Assembly (NCBI GenBank): GCA_003999685.1
Contig: CP021222.1
Location: 1,240,001-1,304,000, forward strand
DNA from: Taiwanofungus camphoratus
Lineage: Eukaryota > Basidiomycota > Agaricomycetes > Polyporales > Taiwanofungaceae
DNA: 64,000 bases
Direction of reading: 5' to 3'
Position 1 is the first letter of the stretch, and each line of letters begins with the position of its first letter. This document shows, piece by piece, positions 12,300-23,491 of the stretch. The notes under the pieces are model-generated. The model saw only the letters and a program-made list of their open reading frames with translations, was not told the DNA's origin and searched no databases. The translations under genes and the position numbers were made by a program.

Positions 12300-12472
12300 C
12301 CTTGAAGACAAGCCTGGCTCACCGACGAATAATAGAGGATCACGTGCTCGACGCCTTCACCCTCTGCGGTTATCACACGCTTTCCCTTCACTTCACACAC
12401 TTCGTCCGAATTTCTACCTTCAGATTGTTTTAGGGCATTCAACGTGCCGCTCTTCTTGCTACTTGAATGCAT
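12300..12472 (-). other. upstream open reading frame or 5' exon before PET100
   Basis: From the ATG at 12472 the minus strand reads MHSSSKKSGTLNALKQSEGR and onward for 57 codons to a good donor (GTGAGC). A matching acceptor (CTATAG) lies just before the PET100 start. Splicing at these sites puts the PET100 start codon in a different frame from this ORF; without splicing the frame runs straight into PET100. It may be a leader exon carrying a uORF, or part of an extended form. The sequence matches no family I know. Confidence 0.35.
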
Positions 12473-12783
12473 GGTGTAGATAAAGACGTAAACAAATGGA
12501 GTCTGATAATCTCATTCTATTCACAGTATACGATGGCTTTTATCATCACAACTAATCTGGTTGGTACGACTTACAACCCCCATTGTCCTCCTATCTTACA
12601 TTCCACCAGGTCGAAGTAACAAGTTCAGATCAGAACGAGCAGGAGTAGGAGATCCGTCAGGTCACCTTTCATCCCCTCCCCGTCGTGACCGCTGAAAGGT
12701 ACATATTTTTACTCTTCTTCATGCCAAACCGAGCTTCATCATGTACTTTCTGATTTTGTTGGCGAATTCCCAGTTCTGGATGC
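12473..12783. other. intergenic between GAD and PET100
   Basis: About 310 bases holding the 3' flank of the glutamate decarboxylase gene and the upstream region of PET100, both read on the minus strand. No other feature is recognised. Confidence 0.4.
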
Positions 12784-15332
12784 TCAGCATTGCTTGGCGT
12801 ATGTCCCATTAGACGTGCTGCCGGAGCCCTCCTCGAGTTTGCCGTGGTGGCCCTCAACCGTCGTCCTCTTTGAGAGAGCGGCCAATGCGTGCGTCGGCGC
12901 GGCCTGCTTCCCAAGGCCCTCTACGACCTCGAACTGCAAAGCGCATCAGAAAGCCGTCTCTCCAACTGGGTACAGGCACGTACAATATCCGCCACAAGCC
13001 GGTCGATCATGGTCGCGGACAGGTTCTCGCGCACGACGACGCGCAGGATTTCGACGTCCTCCATGTTCGGCGCGAGCTCGTAGTTCGGCACGATCCACCC
13101 CTTCGCACGTAGCATGGTCTGCACCCAGCTCTGCTTCACATCCGGATATTTCTCGCGGTATGCGTCGGAGAAACGGAATGAGACTACCGGCAGGCCCGGG
13201 ATGTAGTTCTGCATAGGAGAGGTGGTCAGTCCTTATCGTCTTATCGCTCAACCAAACGGCCGCAGTGCACCTCGACGTTCTCCTCGTCAAACCCGACCAC
13301 CTGCTTCGCGCTGCTCATCACACCGTCCACGGGACGGTGAATGTCGCTCAAGACCTCAAACAAGCCGCTCTTCTCTAGCGCGCGGCTCAGCAGCCGTGCG
13401 TTCTTCAAGTCACTCAGCGCGACCGCGCGGTAGCCCTCGAAGCCGAGGTGCACAAAGTTGAAGTACTGCGCGATGATCGGATGCGCGGGCCGCGAGAAGT
13501 TGAGCGAGAACGAGTACTCGACCGAGCCGAGGTAGTGCAGCTCGAAGATGAGGTCCTTTGGCAAGAAATGCTTTGCGCGCCAGACGACCCATCCGACGCC
13601 GACGTACGAGAGCCCAAATTTGTGCCCCGACGTGTTGATCGAGACCACACGGGGGATGCGGAAGTCCCACTCGAGCTTGGGCGTCGCGAACGGTGCAACG
13701 AACCCGCCCGACGCGCCGTCAACATGGATCGGCACTGAGTGGCCTGTGCGCTTTTCGTATTCATCCAGGAGCTGGGCCATCTCTTTGACGGGCTCATAGT
13801 GCCCGGTGTATGTGCCTGGAAGGTTGCTCAGTATTGCAGCATGGAGTTCTGCGAGTCCTTACTCACTGCCAAGAATGACGTACACGCCAATCGTGTTCTC
13901 GTCCACATACTGCATCGCCGTTTGCGGGTCGAGCCTGTACTTGCTCTCCTTCGAGATCGGCACGAGGCGTGCCTCCACGTCAAAGTAGCGCGCGAACTTC
14001 TCGAGCGCGACCTGCGCGTTTGCGCCCATGACGATGTTCGGGCCGGGCTCGTGAATGGACTTGCCTGCGGCCTTGCGCTTCTCCTGCCAGATGCGCTTCA
14101 TCGCAAGCCCGCCGAGCTGGATCGCCTCAGACGAGCCCGTCGTCGCCGTCCCAATTGCCTGCTGTGCCGAGGGCGCGTGCCATAAGTCAGCGAGGATTGA
14201 CACGCAGCGCGTGTGCAGGACCTCTGTCGCGAGCGGAACGCAATGAGTTCGTGTGCATTACCCAGAGAGAAGAGTGAGACACACGCGTCATAGGATACTC
14301 GTCCTGGTCGATGAGGTTCTTGGAGATGTTCTCCATCATGAGTTGGTCGGCTTGCTTGGGCATCCAGGTGTGCACGAAGGACGCGAGGTTAAGTGCCGGG
14401 GTACCGTCGAGCGAGAGCTCATCGTGGATGAGCTGGTAGGCCGCCTCCGCGTCGGCGCCCTAGGTGAACAGGATGTAGATATTCCGTCAGTACTTCGGCA
14501 CGGACAAGCCAATTCTATGACGGTAGGACAGCGTCCAAGGTTCACTAGCTGGCCAGAAACGTCATGTCGAGCTCGTCACTCTCGATGAAGATATAAAAGT
14601 AGCCGTGAATTATGCGGGTAGAAGCGCAGCCGCGTGCTGCTACCCTACAAGCCTTCGAACAATGCTCGTGTACACTGATGCCCATTTCCGCTAGAACATC
14701 GCAGCCCTGGCAAAGGTGCAATCTCTGTGGCTGCGGTGGCATGGTACCAGGCCAGCCAAGGCGACATGTCCTGCAGTGGCACCACTACAGCGTCTCGCAC
14801 AGATATCATGAGAACCCAGCTCCAACAAAGAAGACACAGAGCCTTCTGAATAAGAGCTTGTGCCGGTAAAGGCCCCCTCGTAAATGAAGCTCGAATTTTA
14901 GTGCCCTCATTTTCCCATTTTCAAGGCATAATTCCCTCATCGTGCCAAGAAGATGGGACAAATTGCTGTCAATGCTTCCCAGGCAGCCGTCTTGTCTGTG
15001 ACGGCTAATTTGCAAATGACCATCCGGCAAGGACAACTGCCTGCGCGGACACGGCGCGGTAGCTTACCTTGGAGGGCAATTTGTATTTAGGGATGGGCTG
15101 GGTGCCATAGCGAGCTCCGTATGCTTGAACAGCTTGGTGGTTGGTCGAGCTGTGGATGGAGCGTTTATGGTCCTAGATCAATGTCAGGCTGTACGTCAGG
15201 TGATGATGGTGGAAAGGGGGTACCTGAGAAGCTCTGACGAGATGGTCGGCGTTCAGGTGCTGCGAGATGTACCATTAGCTTGGGGACGACCGGCGGGCCT
15301 CGATAAACGGCCCAAACCTTGGAAAGAGACAT
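12784..15332 (-). CDS. GAD1: glutamate decarboxylase
   Basis: PLP enzyme that turns glutamate into GABA, the entry to the GABA shunt. Three tiny first exons splice in phase to [17 protein letters not shown] and onward to [18 protein letters not shown]. After a 608-base intron comes [19 protein letters not shown], then [20 protein letters not shown] and LIDQDEYP. Later exons give [36 protein letters not shown] and [17 protein letters not shown], where the K of SGHK binds PLP. The C-terminus ends SNGTYAKQC. Eukaryotic and bacterial GADs of this type are about 470 to 540 residues; this fits. In plants this C-terminal area binds calmodulin, but I see no clear site here. A run of 11 C on the coding strand lies nine bases before the start. 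Confidence 0.95.
14460..15067 (-). other. 608-base intron of the GAD gene
   Basis: The donor after KLPSK is GTAAGC and the acceptor before GADAEAAYQ is CTAG, and both flanking exons align to the family with no residues missing. Nearly all other introns in the window are about 50 to 70 bases. The interior holds open frames on both strands (14545-14742 minus, 14612-14869 plus) without family resemblance. An inserted element or embedded regulatory RNA is possible but not shown. Confidence 0.75.
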
Positions 15333-15340
15333 ATTGCGCT

Positions 15341-15351
15341 GGGGGGGGGGG
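15341..15351. repeat. G11 homopolymer (C11 on the GAD strand)
   Basis: Eleven consecutive G on the plus strand, placed in the 5' leader of GAD immediately before its start codon. The exact length may vary between strains or reflect a sequencing error. Confidence 0.8.
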
Positions 15352-16592
15352 AATCTAGGTGATGTTGGTGAGTTCAAAATGCAAGGGGGACAAGGAATGT
15401 GAGTCCCGTTTATGTGTGCGGTCTTTATAGTGCGAACCTTGTAAGGGCCGGCAGGGTGGGCTAAAAATACGCGCTCCCCTGCAAAGGAAATGATGTCATC
15501 GGATTGAGCAACGACCCCCGCGCGTGTTTTCATTTCCCGCTCCCTTTCCTTGCTGCGCTTTTCTAATTCCGACTTACATTGTCATTTCGCATCAAGCAGT
15601 CGGCGGTGGCGTCTCTTGCAATGCCGTCGCGCGAGCAGCGCGTCTCATAGGTCACGTGCTCCTGTGTACCGTCATGGCGGGCTGTTTGCGGGGCCTTGCT
15701 GAGACCGCATTCGTCCTCCTTTCTTCCCCCCAATCCACATGCAGCCCTGATCATCACGTACCATTTATTTGACAACAGGAACCTTACACCCAACAGTCTA
15801 GGCCTATTTTGCAATTTCACCTCGCGATCTTCTCGTCTTTCTTCAAGACTTCTGCGATGGAACCCCAATGGTCTCGGGATCTGTTACTGGCGAGCGTGAT
15901 CATTAACCATGTGCGGTTCTCCGCAATCTCGCGCCAGACATCTGTATAGATGGCGTCCCAGTCTAGCAAGATGACAGCTCCAACTGGTCCTGATCATGTT
16001 GATTGTTGCCCCAACTGGAACGTGGTGACTGCGGGCCTTGGGAACGTGTGTGTTTTTTGCGCTTCCACGCGGTCCCCCCACTGGCATGAGGCGTGATGGG
16101 CGCGAAGTGTGAGGGAATATTTCGACAAGTGCCCTGATTCCAGATTGCACATTGAGTTCGCAGGTCCCAGCTGTGTACTGCCTGTAAGAACGCTGCTCCA
16201 CACCTTCTGCCATTCTTCTATGAAGACTGCTTCCCGAGCCCAGAATCATCTAGAGATAGTTAATTGCAGACTTTCGCCACCGTGACCAGATGCAACTATA
16301 GAATCACTTCGAGTCTACGGCATCACATCACTTAGAAGGTCTGAAGTGGGCCGTAGAGATCATCACAGAGCGCTGGACAACCCTCCTTTACTGCTGTCAA
16401 ACTGTCAGCAAAGGTCTCAATGGGAAGCAAGAAACCTGGAGGCGCCGTCTCATTAATCATTGCTGGCGTTCAGCACACGCATCGCATCCATCAAATCGAT
16501 CAACTTAAAACCCATTTGACCGTCCTTGTTTGAACAACTATTTTTAACTTCAAGGTGAGTGAGGCTAACGTAAGTGTATTCGACTAATACTA
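15352..16592. other. gene-poor stretch upstream of GAD
   Basis: About 1.2 kb with the GAD promoter at its left end. An open frame on the minus strand at 15884-16249 has no family resemblance and no supporting splice context. I cannot support a gene here. Confidence 0.4.
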
Positions 16593-17249
16593 GTGTCGTA
16601 TGTATACACCTCCACAACTCTAGTTGAGACCTGCCCCAATACTCTCGGCGAGTCGGAGCAAAGTCTTCGGACGCATTACGGAGTTTCCTCTTCGGAGATC
16701 CCCCTCCCGCCGGCCCTGCCGATCGAGGTCCGCGAGCGCATCGTAGACTTCGTCTGGCAACTCTACGGCGTCGCTCTCGCCGACGGCAGCTCAGTACCGC
16801 CGCCCGCCCCTCCATCAAAAACTCAACCCGCAGCCGCACCGGGGCGCCCTCGCCGACAAGTTCGAGATCCCGACAACCGACGCGGCGCCGCTGCGGCGGC
16901 GGCTCACTCACATAGAGCCTCTGCGCATCCGCGGGCACTGCTTCCTTCGCCACGTTTCGCCGCGTCATCTGCGCGCCCCCGCGCTCAGTTGCGCCACAAT
17001 CAGAGTACGACGTCCGCGCACTCGTGGGATGCGGCGGCGGCCTCAGGTTCAGGCGTCTCTGTTTGCTGCTGCGTATGTGCGGGCCCTGGAGATGCTCGTC
17101 TTCGGACTGCAGTGCCGCGGCATGTCGATGCTTGGCTGAAGGCGTTCAAGACATCTCGACACCATCTCGGTTTTTGCGAGCCTGAGGATCAAGTGGGTTC
17201 GGAGAGAGGGGCTGGTACGCTCGCCATTCAATCACGTCCATACCAGTAG
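16593..17249 (+). pseudogene. F-box-like gene fragment, probably a relic
   Basis: The frame opens with a stretch containing LPIEVRERIVDFVWQLYG, which resembles the F-box N-terminus common in mushroom F-box/LRR proteins. The same frame then becomes an alanine-proline-arginine-rich string unlike any fold. A neighbouring frame over about 16840-17140 reads more naturally, with FEIPTTDAAPLRRRLTHIEP and an aliphatic, repeat-like tail ending CRGMSMLG. The change of sensible frame without obvious splice sites suggests a decayed copy. Base composition is strikingly GC-rich between 16,700 and 17,060. A true gene with an unusual exon pattern cannot be excluded. Confidence 0.3.
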
Positions 17250-17875
17250 CTGTGTAACGCATTATGCTGCCTCGCATTCCTGGGGCTAGTTATACACCTA
17301 GGACTGTTGCTATTGTCCACTCACTAGGCCTTGCTGGGAAGAGGCATTGTGTGAGATACACCTGCGGCGGCTGAAGCGCGCATTTGGAACAAGTAGCACT
17401 GACAAGCCAAGGATGAGGGAAGAATGAGGCTGTACATACTTGTTCTCTATGTACATATCATATATTCCGAACAATATAGAGCTTTGGACGCTCAGCGAGC
17501 AAAGCTTGAAGCCTGACTTTGGTCTATTTGCTGAAGGCAAGAGGCAATATTTCACACCGCAGTGCTGCCTAGTCCGGCCGATCGAATTTTAAGAAAAGGT
17601 CGAGTTTTGCTGATGGATGCTTTTGTCTCTCACCGGACGCATTACCAATCGCCGATTTTCTGTACTATACGGCAGAGCTATCCGTATACGCACAGAGCGC
17701 CGAACCGAGGAAATGTTCCGGAAACAAGCTAGTCTGTGCCCTTCTGAGCCACCGCGCCTGATGCGGAGGTCAAACACAGCCAAACCGACGCGTCGCGATC
17801 ATCTACGCGCGACTCGGGATCGCGTCTTGTGTCGCCTCTATAGAGTTCATACCTTCGAACACATACTGATTTTTC
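17250..17875. other. intergenic, POLD2 upstream region
   Basis: About 625 bases between the F-box-like relic and the POLD2 start codon. Open frames on both strands (17310-17555, 17589-17783, 17617-17934) overlap one another and show no family features. The right end must include the POLD2 promoter. Confidence 0.4.
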
Positions 17876-19840
17876 ATGACTTTCGTAGACCCTCTGTGAG
17901 TCTCATAAATCCTCTAGTTATGCTTGCTCTTTGACGGACTGCATCTGTCAGACCGATTCCCGCGACCCCGCTGATTCGGCCACCTGCCTCGGTCCTCCAA
18001 CCAACGCAAAAGACTCCCACATTTGTTCTTGCAGCCGCACACAAGTCTTATAGGCATCAATATGCCAACATTTACTTTGTGAGACTGCAAGTACTACGGC
18101 CGTTTGTTCGGGAGCGAGCAGTGAGGCGGTGGAAAGAAGTCGCTGGTGCGTATGAGGCACATTTTCCTACATCCTCATGTTCAATCTATATTCTACGCAC
18201 GTTGCGTATAAAATATAGGAAACCCCGTCTTTTTACCACGAATGTTGGATGTTGTCAAGGGCCAGCTATGCTTCATCATAGGTACGGTATACATGGACAT
18301 GCCGCTGAAACCGAATGTCCTTGATGATATTGCCCGCGACGTGATTACTATTTGTTCCTTCGTTGGCCGACGCCATTGTCTGATCATTCGATACTATTAT
18401 TTTGTTGAATTAGCACTCGATCTCGGCACTCCCTCCTCGAGAAAAATTCTACTCCACAGACGACAGCGTTACGTTGGAAGATGAATCTGGACGTATTTGC
18501 CTTGTTGGCGAGTGTGTGAACACAGCGCAACTCGTCACAGGCGTTATCATTGGTGCACTTGGTATCGAAACCAATAATGGAGACTTCGAGGTCGTCGACA
18601 TTTGCTCTGCGGGTATGGCTCCACAACCCAGAATCACTTGGGAGGACGGGGAAGACGAAGATAAGATGGACGTAGACGGTGTGTTCTCCTCGAGTACTTG
18701 CCTCCATGTTTGTTGATCGGTATTGCATGAACAGAGACACCCAATAATCGATCTGATTCAGAACAGTGGGTAGCTCTCTTATCCGGGCTTGAGATCGGAG
18801 CAACGTCACCGGCAGATGCCCAGATTCAGATGCTAGTAGAGTACCTCACAGGTGAAGCAGGCGGTTCATATGATCAATCTTCAGCTTCCCGGATATCGCG
18901 GCTGATCATTGCCGGTAATTCACTCGCGTCTGTGGTTAGCGCGAATGGAGGTGTGATTGAGGAAGTTGAGCGGAAGCCAGTATGTGACCTCTATTGCTGG
19001 TTCCTGAGGCAGTCATTTCAACCTGACTTATTTGTCCTGGCTTCAACTTGGTAGCGACGATACGGGCACGATACGACGCACTTCTCACCTCATCCCACCC
19101 TTACCCTATCTGCGCATCTCCTTGATATCGCGCGCGCTATGCCTATCCACATTCTCCCAGGTCCATCGGACCCCTCGGGCACGATCATTCCACAGCAGCC
19201 CTTCCCTCGCGCCATGTTCCGCGGGGCCTCTGCTTTCTCCTCGTTCTCTTGTGAAACAAACCCAACTTACATCCACCTTGGCGTGCCCTCATCCTCCGAG
19301 CCCTCGAAGTCTGACTCAGCCAAGGGAAAACAAAAAGCGTCTGCCTCTACATCTAAGCAATCCCCGCACCGTACATTCCTCGTGTCGTCTGGTCAAACGC
19401 TCGACGACATGTTCAAGTACCTACCCACTCCGCCCGCGACACGTCTCTCGATCGCAGAGTCAACACTGCGCTGGCGCCACATCGCACCCACAGCACCGGA
19501 CACGCTCTGGTGCCATCCCTACTTCTCAGCAGACCCATTTGTGATCGAGCAGACGCCAGACGTGTATGTCGTAGGTAACCAGCCAGAGTTTAGAACCAAA
19601 ATCGTCGAGGAACGGGGTTGGGGTCCTCGGAGGGGAACAGGAAAGGGGAAGGGGGAGTGGGACGAAAGAGTGGATGAAGGGGAAGAAGGGGGCGAAGCAG
19701 GGAAGAAACGATGCCGTGTCGTGCTACTACCAGGCTTCAGGGAGACTGGGCTTTTGGTGCTTGTGAATATGCGGACTTTGGCGGTACGAACTGTGCAATT
19801 TGCGGTCGAGGGGATGAATGCTGGAGGCCCTGAAACATGA
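17876..19840 (+). CDS. POLD2: DNA polymerase delta small subunit (subunit 2)
   Basis: B-subunit of the replicative polymerase delta (yeast Pol31, fission yeast Cdc1). A short first exon, MTFVDPL, splices in phase to LPIPATPLIRPPASVLQP. HKSYRHQYANIYFVRLQVLR then matches the family start. The OB-fold region holds VLDVVKGQLCFIIGTVYMDM and MPLKPNVLDDIARD, followed by YSTDDSVTLEDESGRICLVG and VTGVIIGALGIE. The inactive phosphodiesterase domain follows: SRLIIAGNSLASVV, MPIHILPGPSDPSGTIIPQQ, FPRAMFRGASAF, SSGQTLDDMFKYLP and TLWCHPYFSADPFVIEQTP. A basic and acidic low-complexity insert (about 19620-19715) splits the C-terminal part. Several introns fall before 19,080; the last large exon is 19139-19840 or slightly longer. 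Confidence 0.93.
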
Positions 19841-20236
19841 AGTCGATGCGGCATTAAGGCGATAGTTTATTCTTTGATAATGCTGTACACATAGGTCTGT
19901 TCTTTTGCTGCTTGCTTGATCCAAGCAGGGAGTTTTGACAATTTTGGCTAGACCCATGCCCGCCTGAGCCAATGCGTTTCCTGAGCGTATCTTCTGTAAT
20001 AATGGACAACTTCCGAGCGTCTTGACAACGCACATTTCCTTGAATCCTCCGCCCAATACTCACTCACAGAAATTGAGATATCGTAGTGCATCCTTTCACG
20101 GCACTTCACGGATTAGATCTCTCACGCTATCAGGTTACCTGCTTGTGATTGGGAATCTCGATTTATATCCACACCAGCTATAATAAGGGGGGAGAAGAAA
20201 TCTATTTTGTTCGAGTGTTCAACAGTGACAACAGTA
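19841..20236. other. intergenic between convergent genes
   Basis: About 400 bases of 3' flank for POLD2 (+) and the orphan gene on the minus strand. No feature recognised. Confidence 0.4.
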
Positions 20237-21043
20237 CTACGTATATAAAGGATCAGAAAAAAAGCGATCGATGGTGGGTATACGAGGTGCACCGGGGGGC
20301 GACTCCGAGCGCAAGCGACTAAATGATGTCGCTGTCGAGGAAGGCGATGAAGGTAATGATGACGACACGGTTCCTTGTGATAGCATAAGCCCCTCTGCTG
20401 TAGTTGAGGCTGAAACGGTACGGAGCCACCGTTGTTCATCATTTGAAAGTATAGGAGTAGAGAGGCCGGGTGGGCGGAAGGAGTAGGTGATGAGTGACTC
20501 ATCCGCGCCATCAGCGGTGCGCTGCATATCGAGTTCTTCATCAGGGAAAGCGACTAAGGTTGTGGTGGTAGACATCAAAGGGTGGCGGCATGGAATGTGC
20601 AAATCAACACCGAGGCCGAGGCCCAGACCTACGCGAGCGGAAGGTCGAGTGTCAGCATGGTTATTGACACTGGGTGGGCTGGACGAAGAACGGTTGTAGG
20701 AGGCCCCTATCCGCCTGGGGTTCGAGCGGGATGTTCTGGAGGAGGGAAGGCCTAGCCCCAGGCCGACATGAATTGCTATTTTGTCGGAAGCATCATGAGT
20801 GGTTGGTAGGTTCTGAAGACAAGGTGGCAGGGACTGTGTTTGGTGCATGCGTCTCGAGGACACGCCTGTTGAGAGCAGACGACCACGGCGCGCGTGTGTC
20901 TCGCTTCCGTTCCCATCATCATCTGTTTCGTATGCTGTCTGGTTGACATGTTCAGGATCGGTATAATTGCGCATCTCGGGTGCGGAGTGGTTTTTGGCCT
21001 TTAGACCAGCTAAAGGATGAGGGGTAGAGAGAGTAAATGGCAT
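20237..21043 (-). CDS. orphan low-complexity protein with GLGLGL blocks
   Basis: A single uninterrupted frame of about 268 codons from MPFTLSTPHPLAGLKAKNHS to the end DRFFSDPLYT. The frame extends upstream to 21157, but the ATG at 21043 is a more natural start. It is rich in serine, threonine, proline and arginine, with histidine-containing stretches. Two near-identical hydrophobic glycine-leucine blocks stand out: HVGLGLGLPSS near residue 93 and RVGLGLGLGVDLHIP further on. The segment ITYSFRPPGLSTPILSNDEQ is followed by a serine-rich tail. There is no signal peptide and no long membrane segment. It matches no family I recognise and is likely restricted to this lineage. Lack of introns is unusual here. 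Confidence 0.5.
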   Translation of the reverse strand: MPFTLSTPHPLAGLKAKNHSAPEMRNYTDPEHVNQTAYETDDDGNGSETHARRGRLLSTGVSSRRMHQTQSLPPCLQNLPTTHDASDKIAIHVGLGLGLPSSRTSRSNPRRIGASYNRSSSSPPSVNNHADTRPSARVGLGLGLGVDLHIPCRHPLMSTTTTLVAFPDEELDMQRTADGADESLITYSFRPPGLSTPILSNDEQRWLRTVSASTTAEGLMLSQGTVSSSLPSSPSSTATSFSRLRSESPPGAPRIPTIDRFFSDPLYT

Positions 21044-21499
21044 GACTTGAGTGTGGGCGGACACGAAGTGGTGATGATAATAGACGATGGGAAGCTCTAC
21101 ACAGAAGTTGACGCCTTTTATGCATCTCTGAAGCGTATGAAAGCGAAGATATAGCAAAGGTTCCGCCGCGGATTAGAGACAGTGTAATCCGACTTGCGCG
21201 GATCGGCGTATCCGCGACGGATGGCTTTATTCACGGATGTGCAGCATTCCGCTGGTCGAATTCGAAATTCCCGCATTGCTGTGCCATCGTTTGCGATCCG
21301 AGCTACGTGAGTCCACCCTGGAAAGCTGTATGCCCCCCCTGGTTGTCAACTTTCAACTACACTGTCGTTCTGCGGGGCAAAGCCGAGTCCGACGGTCACG
21401 CGAGACTCATTGCCGGTGCTCAAAATCACGATCGCGTCTTTATCACGTGATACCGTACTTCTGGCACGTGCACTCGTGAGTTGTGATCCGACTCTGAAT
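21044..21499. other. intergenic, upstream of the orphan gene
   Basis: About 455 bases holding the likely promoter of the GLGLGL orphan gene and the 3' flank of the F-box gene. No clear repeat or RNA gene is seen. Confidence 0.4.
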
Positions 21500-23039
21500 T
21501 CACTCATCACTAGTAACTAGAACAGAATAGAGGCAAAAGACCATGATATTTTGGGTAATCAGCAAATTATTGGCAAGGTGACTAACATACTGCAACTGAT
21601 CTAGTACTGTAAAGATCATGTTGCAATCAATGTACGGCAAATGCGATCCAGACTTAAAGAACATATTCTCGATCCGGGTTGAGTCACTGATGTTCTTGGA
21701 CTTCAAGTCGGACAAAGCAGGCCGATGCAGGATCTCTAATGTCACATGAGAATGCTAATTGTGGTGGTGTAGTCTACTCTCGATTTCGTCACAAAAGCTC
21801 CGAAATGAGGGTGACTCCATTTCACCCATGATCCAATGCATCCATATCTTGATGTGGTTCAAGCTACAAAAATGCTTGAATCTGATAATTTTGCCGATGA
21901 CATGCCGCAGAGTGTTGTCTAGTTTCGAAAGCTGTGATGCAGTACCATCAGTACCCGATGTATCTTGTATGATGTTGAACTCAAGATTACGGATGTGACT
22001 GAATGCTATTTTGAGAAATACCTCGTTCGATCCGTCTCTAAATAATGGGCCAGGGATCGACCGGGCAATGTCCAATCACGAATGAGCTGACATCACAATC
22101 GAATGACAGGTTGAGCTGACCTTCAACTACAACCATTCTAGGCATAAAAACAGGTATAATAATAAAAAGACGAACCGTGAGTGGGCTAGTCCAGGTGCTC
22201 GAGAGGTCCCAAGCTCTTTGAGTAGGTTCTCTAGTGACGACTGCCAGCCCATCTGACCAGGCCGCTTGACGCAAAGAGACTTGATAGCCTGGCAAGATGG
22301 TGGAGCCAGTTGTATAATTGGTGAATCGCGTCGGGGGACATGTCCTAAAATTGTAAGGAAGTGAGTCGAACTCGGTTTTAAGATCCAAGAATGAACCCCT
22401 AATGGTGTCATTTAAGAGGAATCCGTCCAATCAGTGGCCCAGAGGGAGAGGTCGATAATCTGTGGAAATGCACACTGGCATGTGAAATGCTGAAGTCCTG
22501 CAGGAGTGCGAAAATCGCAAAACCTCAGTGCGAGTGCAGTTATACATGTGACTTGTGGCAGAACATGAAGAAGCTGGAATGAAGAGGCTGAACTTTCCGG
22601 TTGACGGCCTAGAACGTTATTGACGTGAGGTTTGTCAGATGTACAGCAGTGAAACCACATGTACAAATGGTTCACTGTGACCATGATAATTCGTCGGAGA
22701 GCGTACCAGGTGGAAAAGTGATCTGGTACGGGGAACATGCCACACAAGATAGACCAGGCAATCAAACACCAAGCAACTGCGAATTCTTAATCTGGTGAAG
22801 AGGTGAAGTTGACTGGATGAGACCCATGCATTACATGTCAAGAAGCAATTGGATAAAGACCCTGTATCATTCCAAACAAAGTCAGTAATACGATCTGTGA
22901 GTTCAAGCAGAATGACTGAGGACACTGCATGTCTGCGGTGGTAACGAAGAAAGCTTTGAGAACTAAGCGATGTTAAATAAATGGGCCTCAGTAGTGCACA
23001 GCTTGGTCCACGCTGATTTGTAAATACAGACGCATACAT
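21500..23039 (-). CDS. F-box / leucine-rich-repeat type protein
   Basis: Substrate-recruiting subunits of SCF ubiquitin ligases carry an N-terminal F-box; mushrooms have large, fast-evolving families. The minus strand starts MYASVFTNQRGP and soon gives LELTDRITDFVWNDTGSL, then LSNCFLTCNAWVSSSQLHLF and TRLRI, the classic mushroom F-box pattern. Downstream exons give LRFCDFRTPAGLQHFTCQCA, FPQIIDLSLWATDWTD and later SHIRNLEFNIIQD, LRHVIGKII and HIKIWMHWIMGEMES, which resemble degenerate leucine-rich repeats. Several introns are needed to connect these frames. The 3' end is uncertain: the last open frame stops at 21500, but the gene could end at 21755. It may be functional or recently decayed. 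Confidence 0.5.
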
Positions 23040-23491
23040 AGTACGTCAACTGGTATGAAGTCGAACACCAACCAAAGCATTAGCAGGCCGCCAGCTTGAC
23101 TCAGGACCAGAGAACGATGTCAGAAAATTTGACCAGCCTGGTAATTCTAGTAGTCGTGAACCCAGATGGTGCTTGCATTACCATCAAGCGTGGTAGTCGT
23201 CCTTTGGAAGTCGAAGCCAGAACAATAGAGTAAGTTTTGCTGAAGACTGAAAAGTACATATCAGCAGCTGGCGCTAAAGTAATTAAGCATTGTCACCAAC
23301 TTGAAGTCGGGGCCTCCGGTGGCATCACTGCACTATAATGGCGAGTACATACCTTCCAAATACGGTAAGCGATACCTTACCACCGATCACTGACCAGCTT
23401 GAAGTGCCCCCGTACACGAGTATTGCTTGCTATCACTAGTGAATCTAGGGGGTCAAACTGACTGATTCAGTCATATTATTCTGAGGGCAAT
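23040..23491. other. intergenic, divergent upstream region of the F-box gene and HID1
   Basis: 452 bases between two outward-reading genes. Short phrases open in several frames but none is convincing as an exon. Confidence 0.4.

Noticed and set aside
15884-16249. 121-codon minus-strand frame
   Set aside because: No hydrophobic core pattern, domain or splice context; probably chance in a gene-poor stretch.
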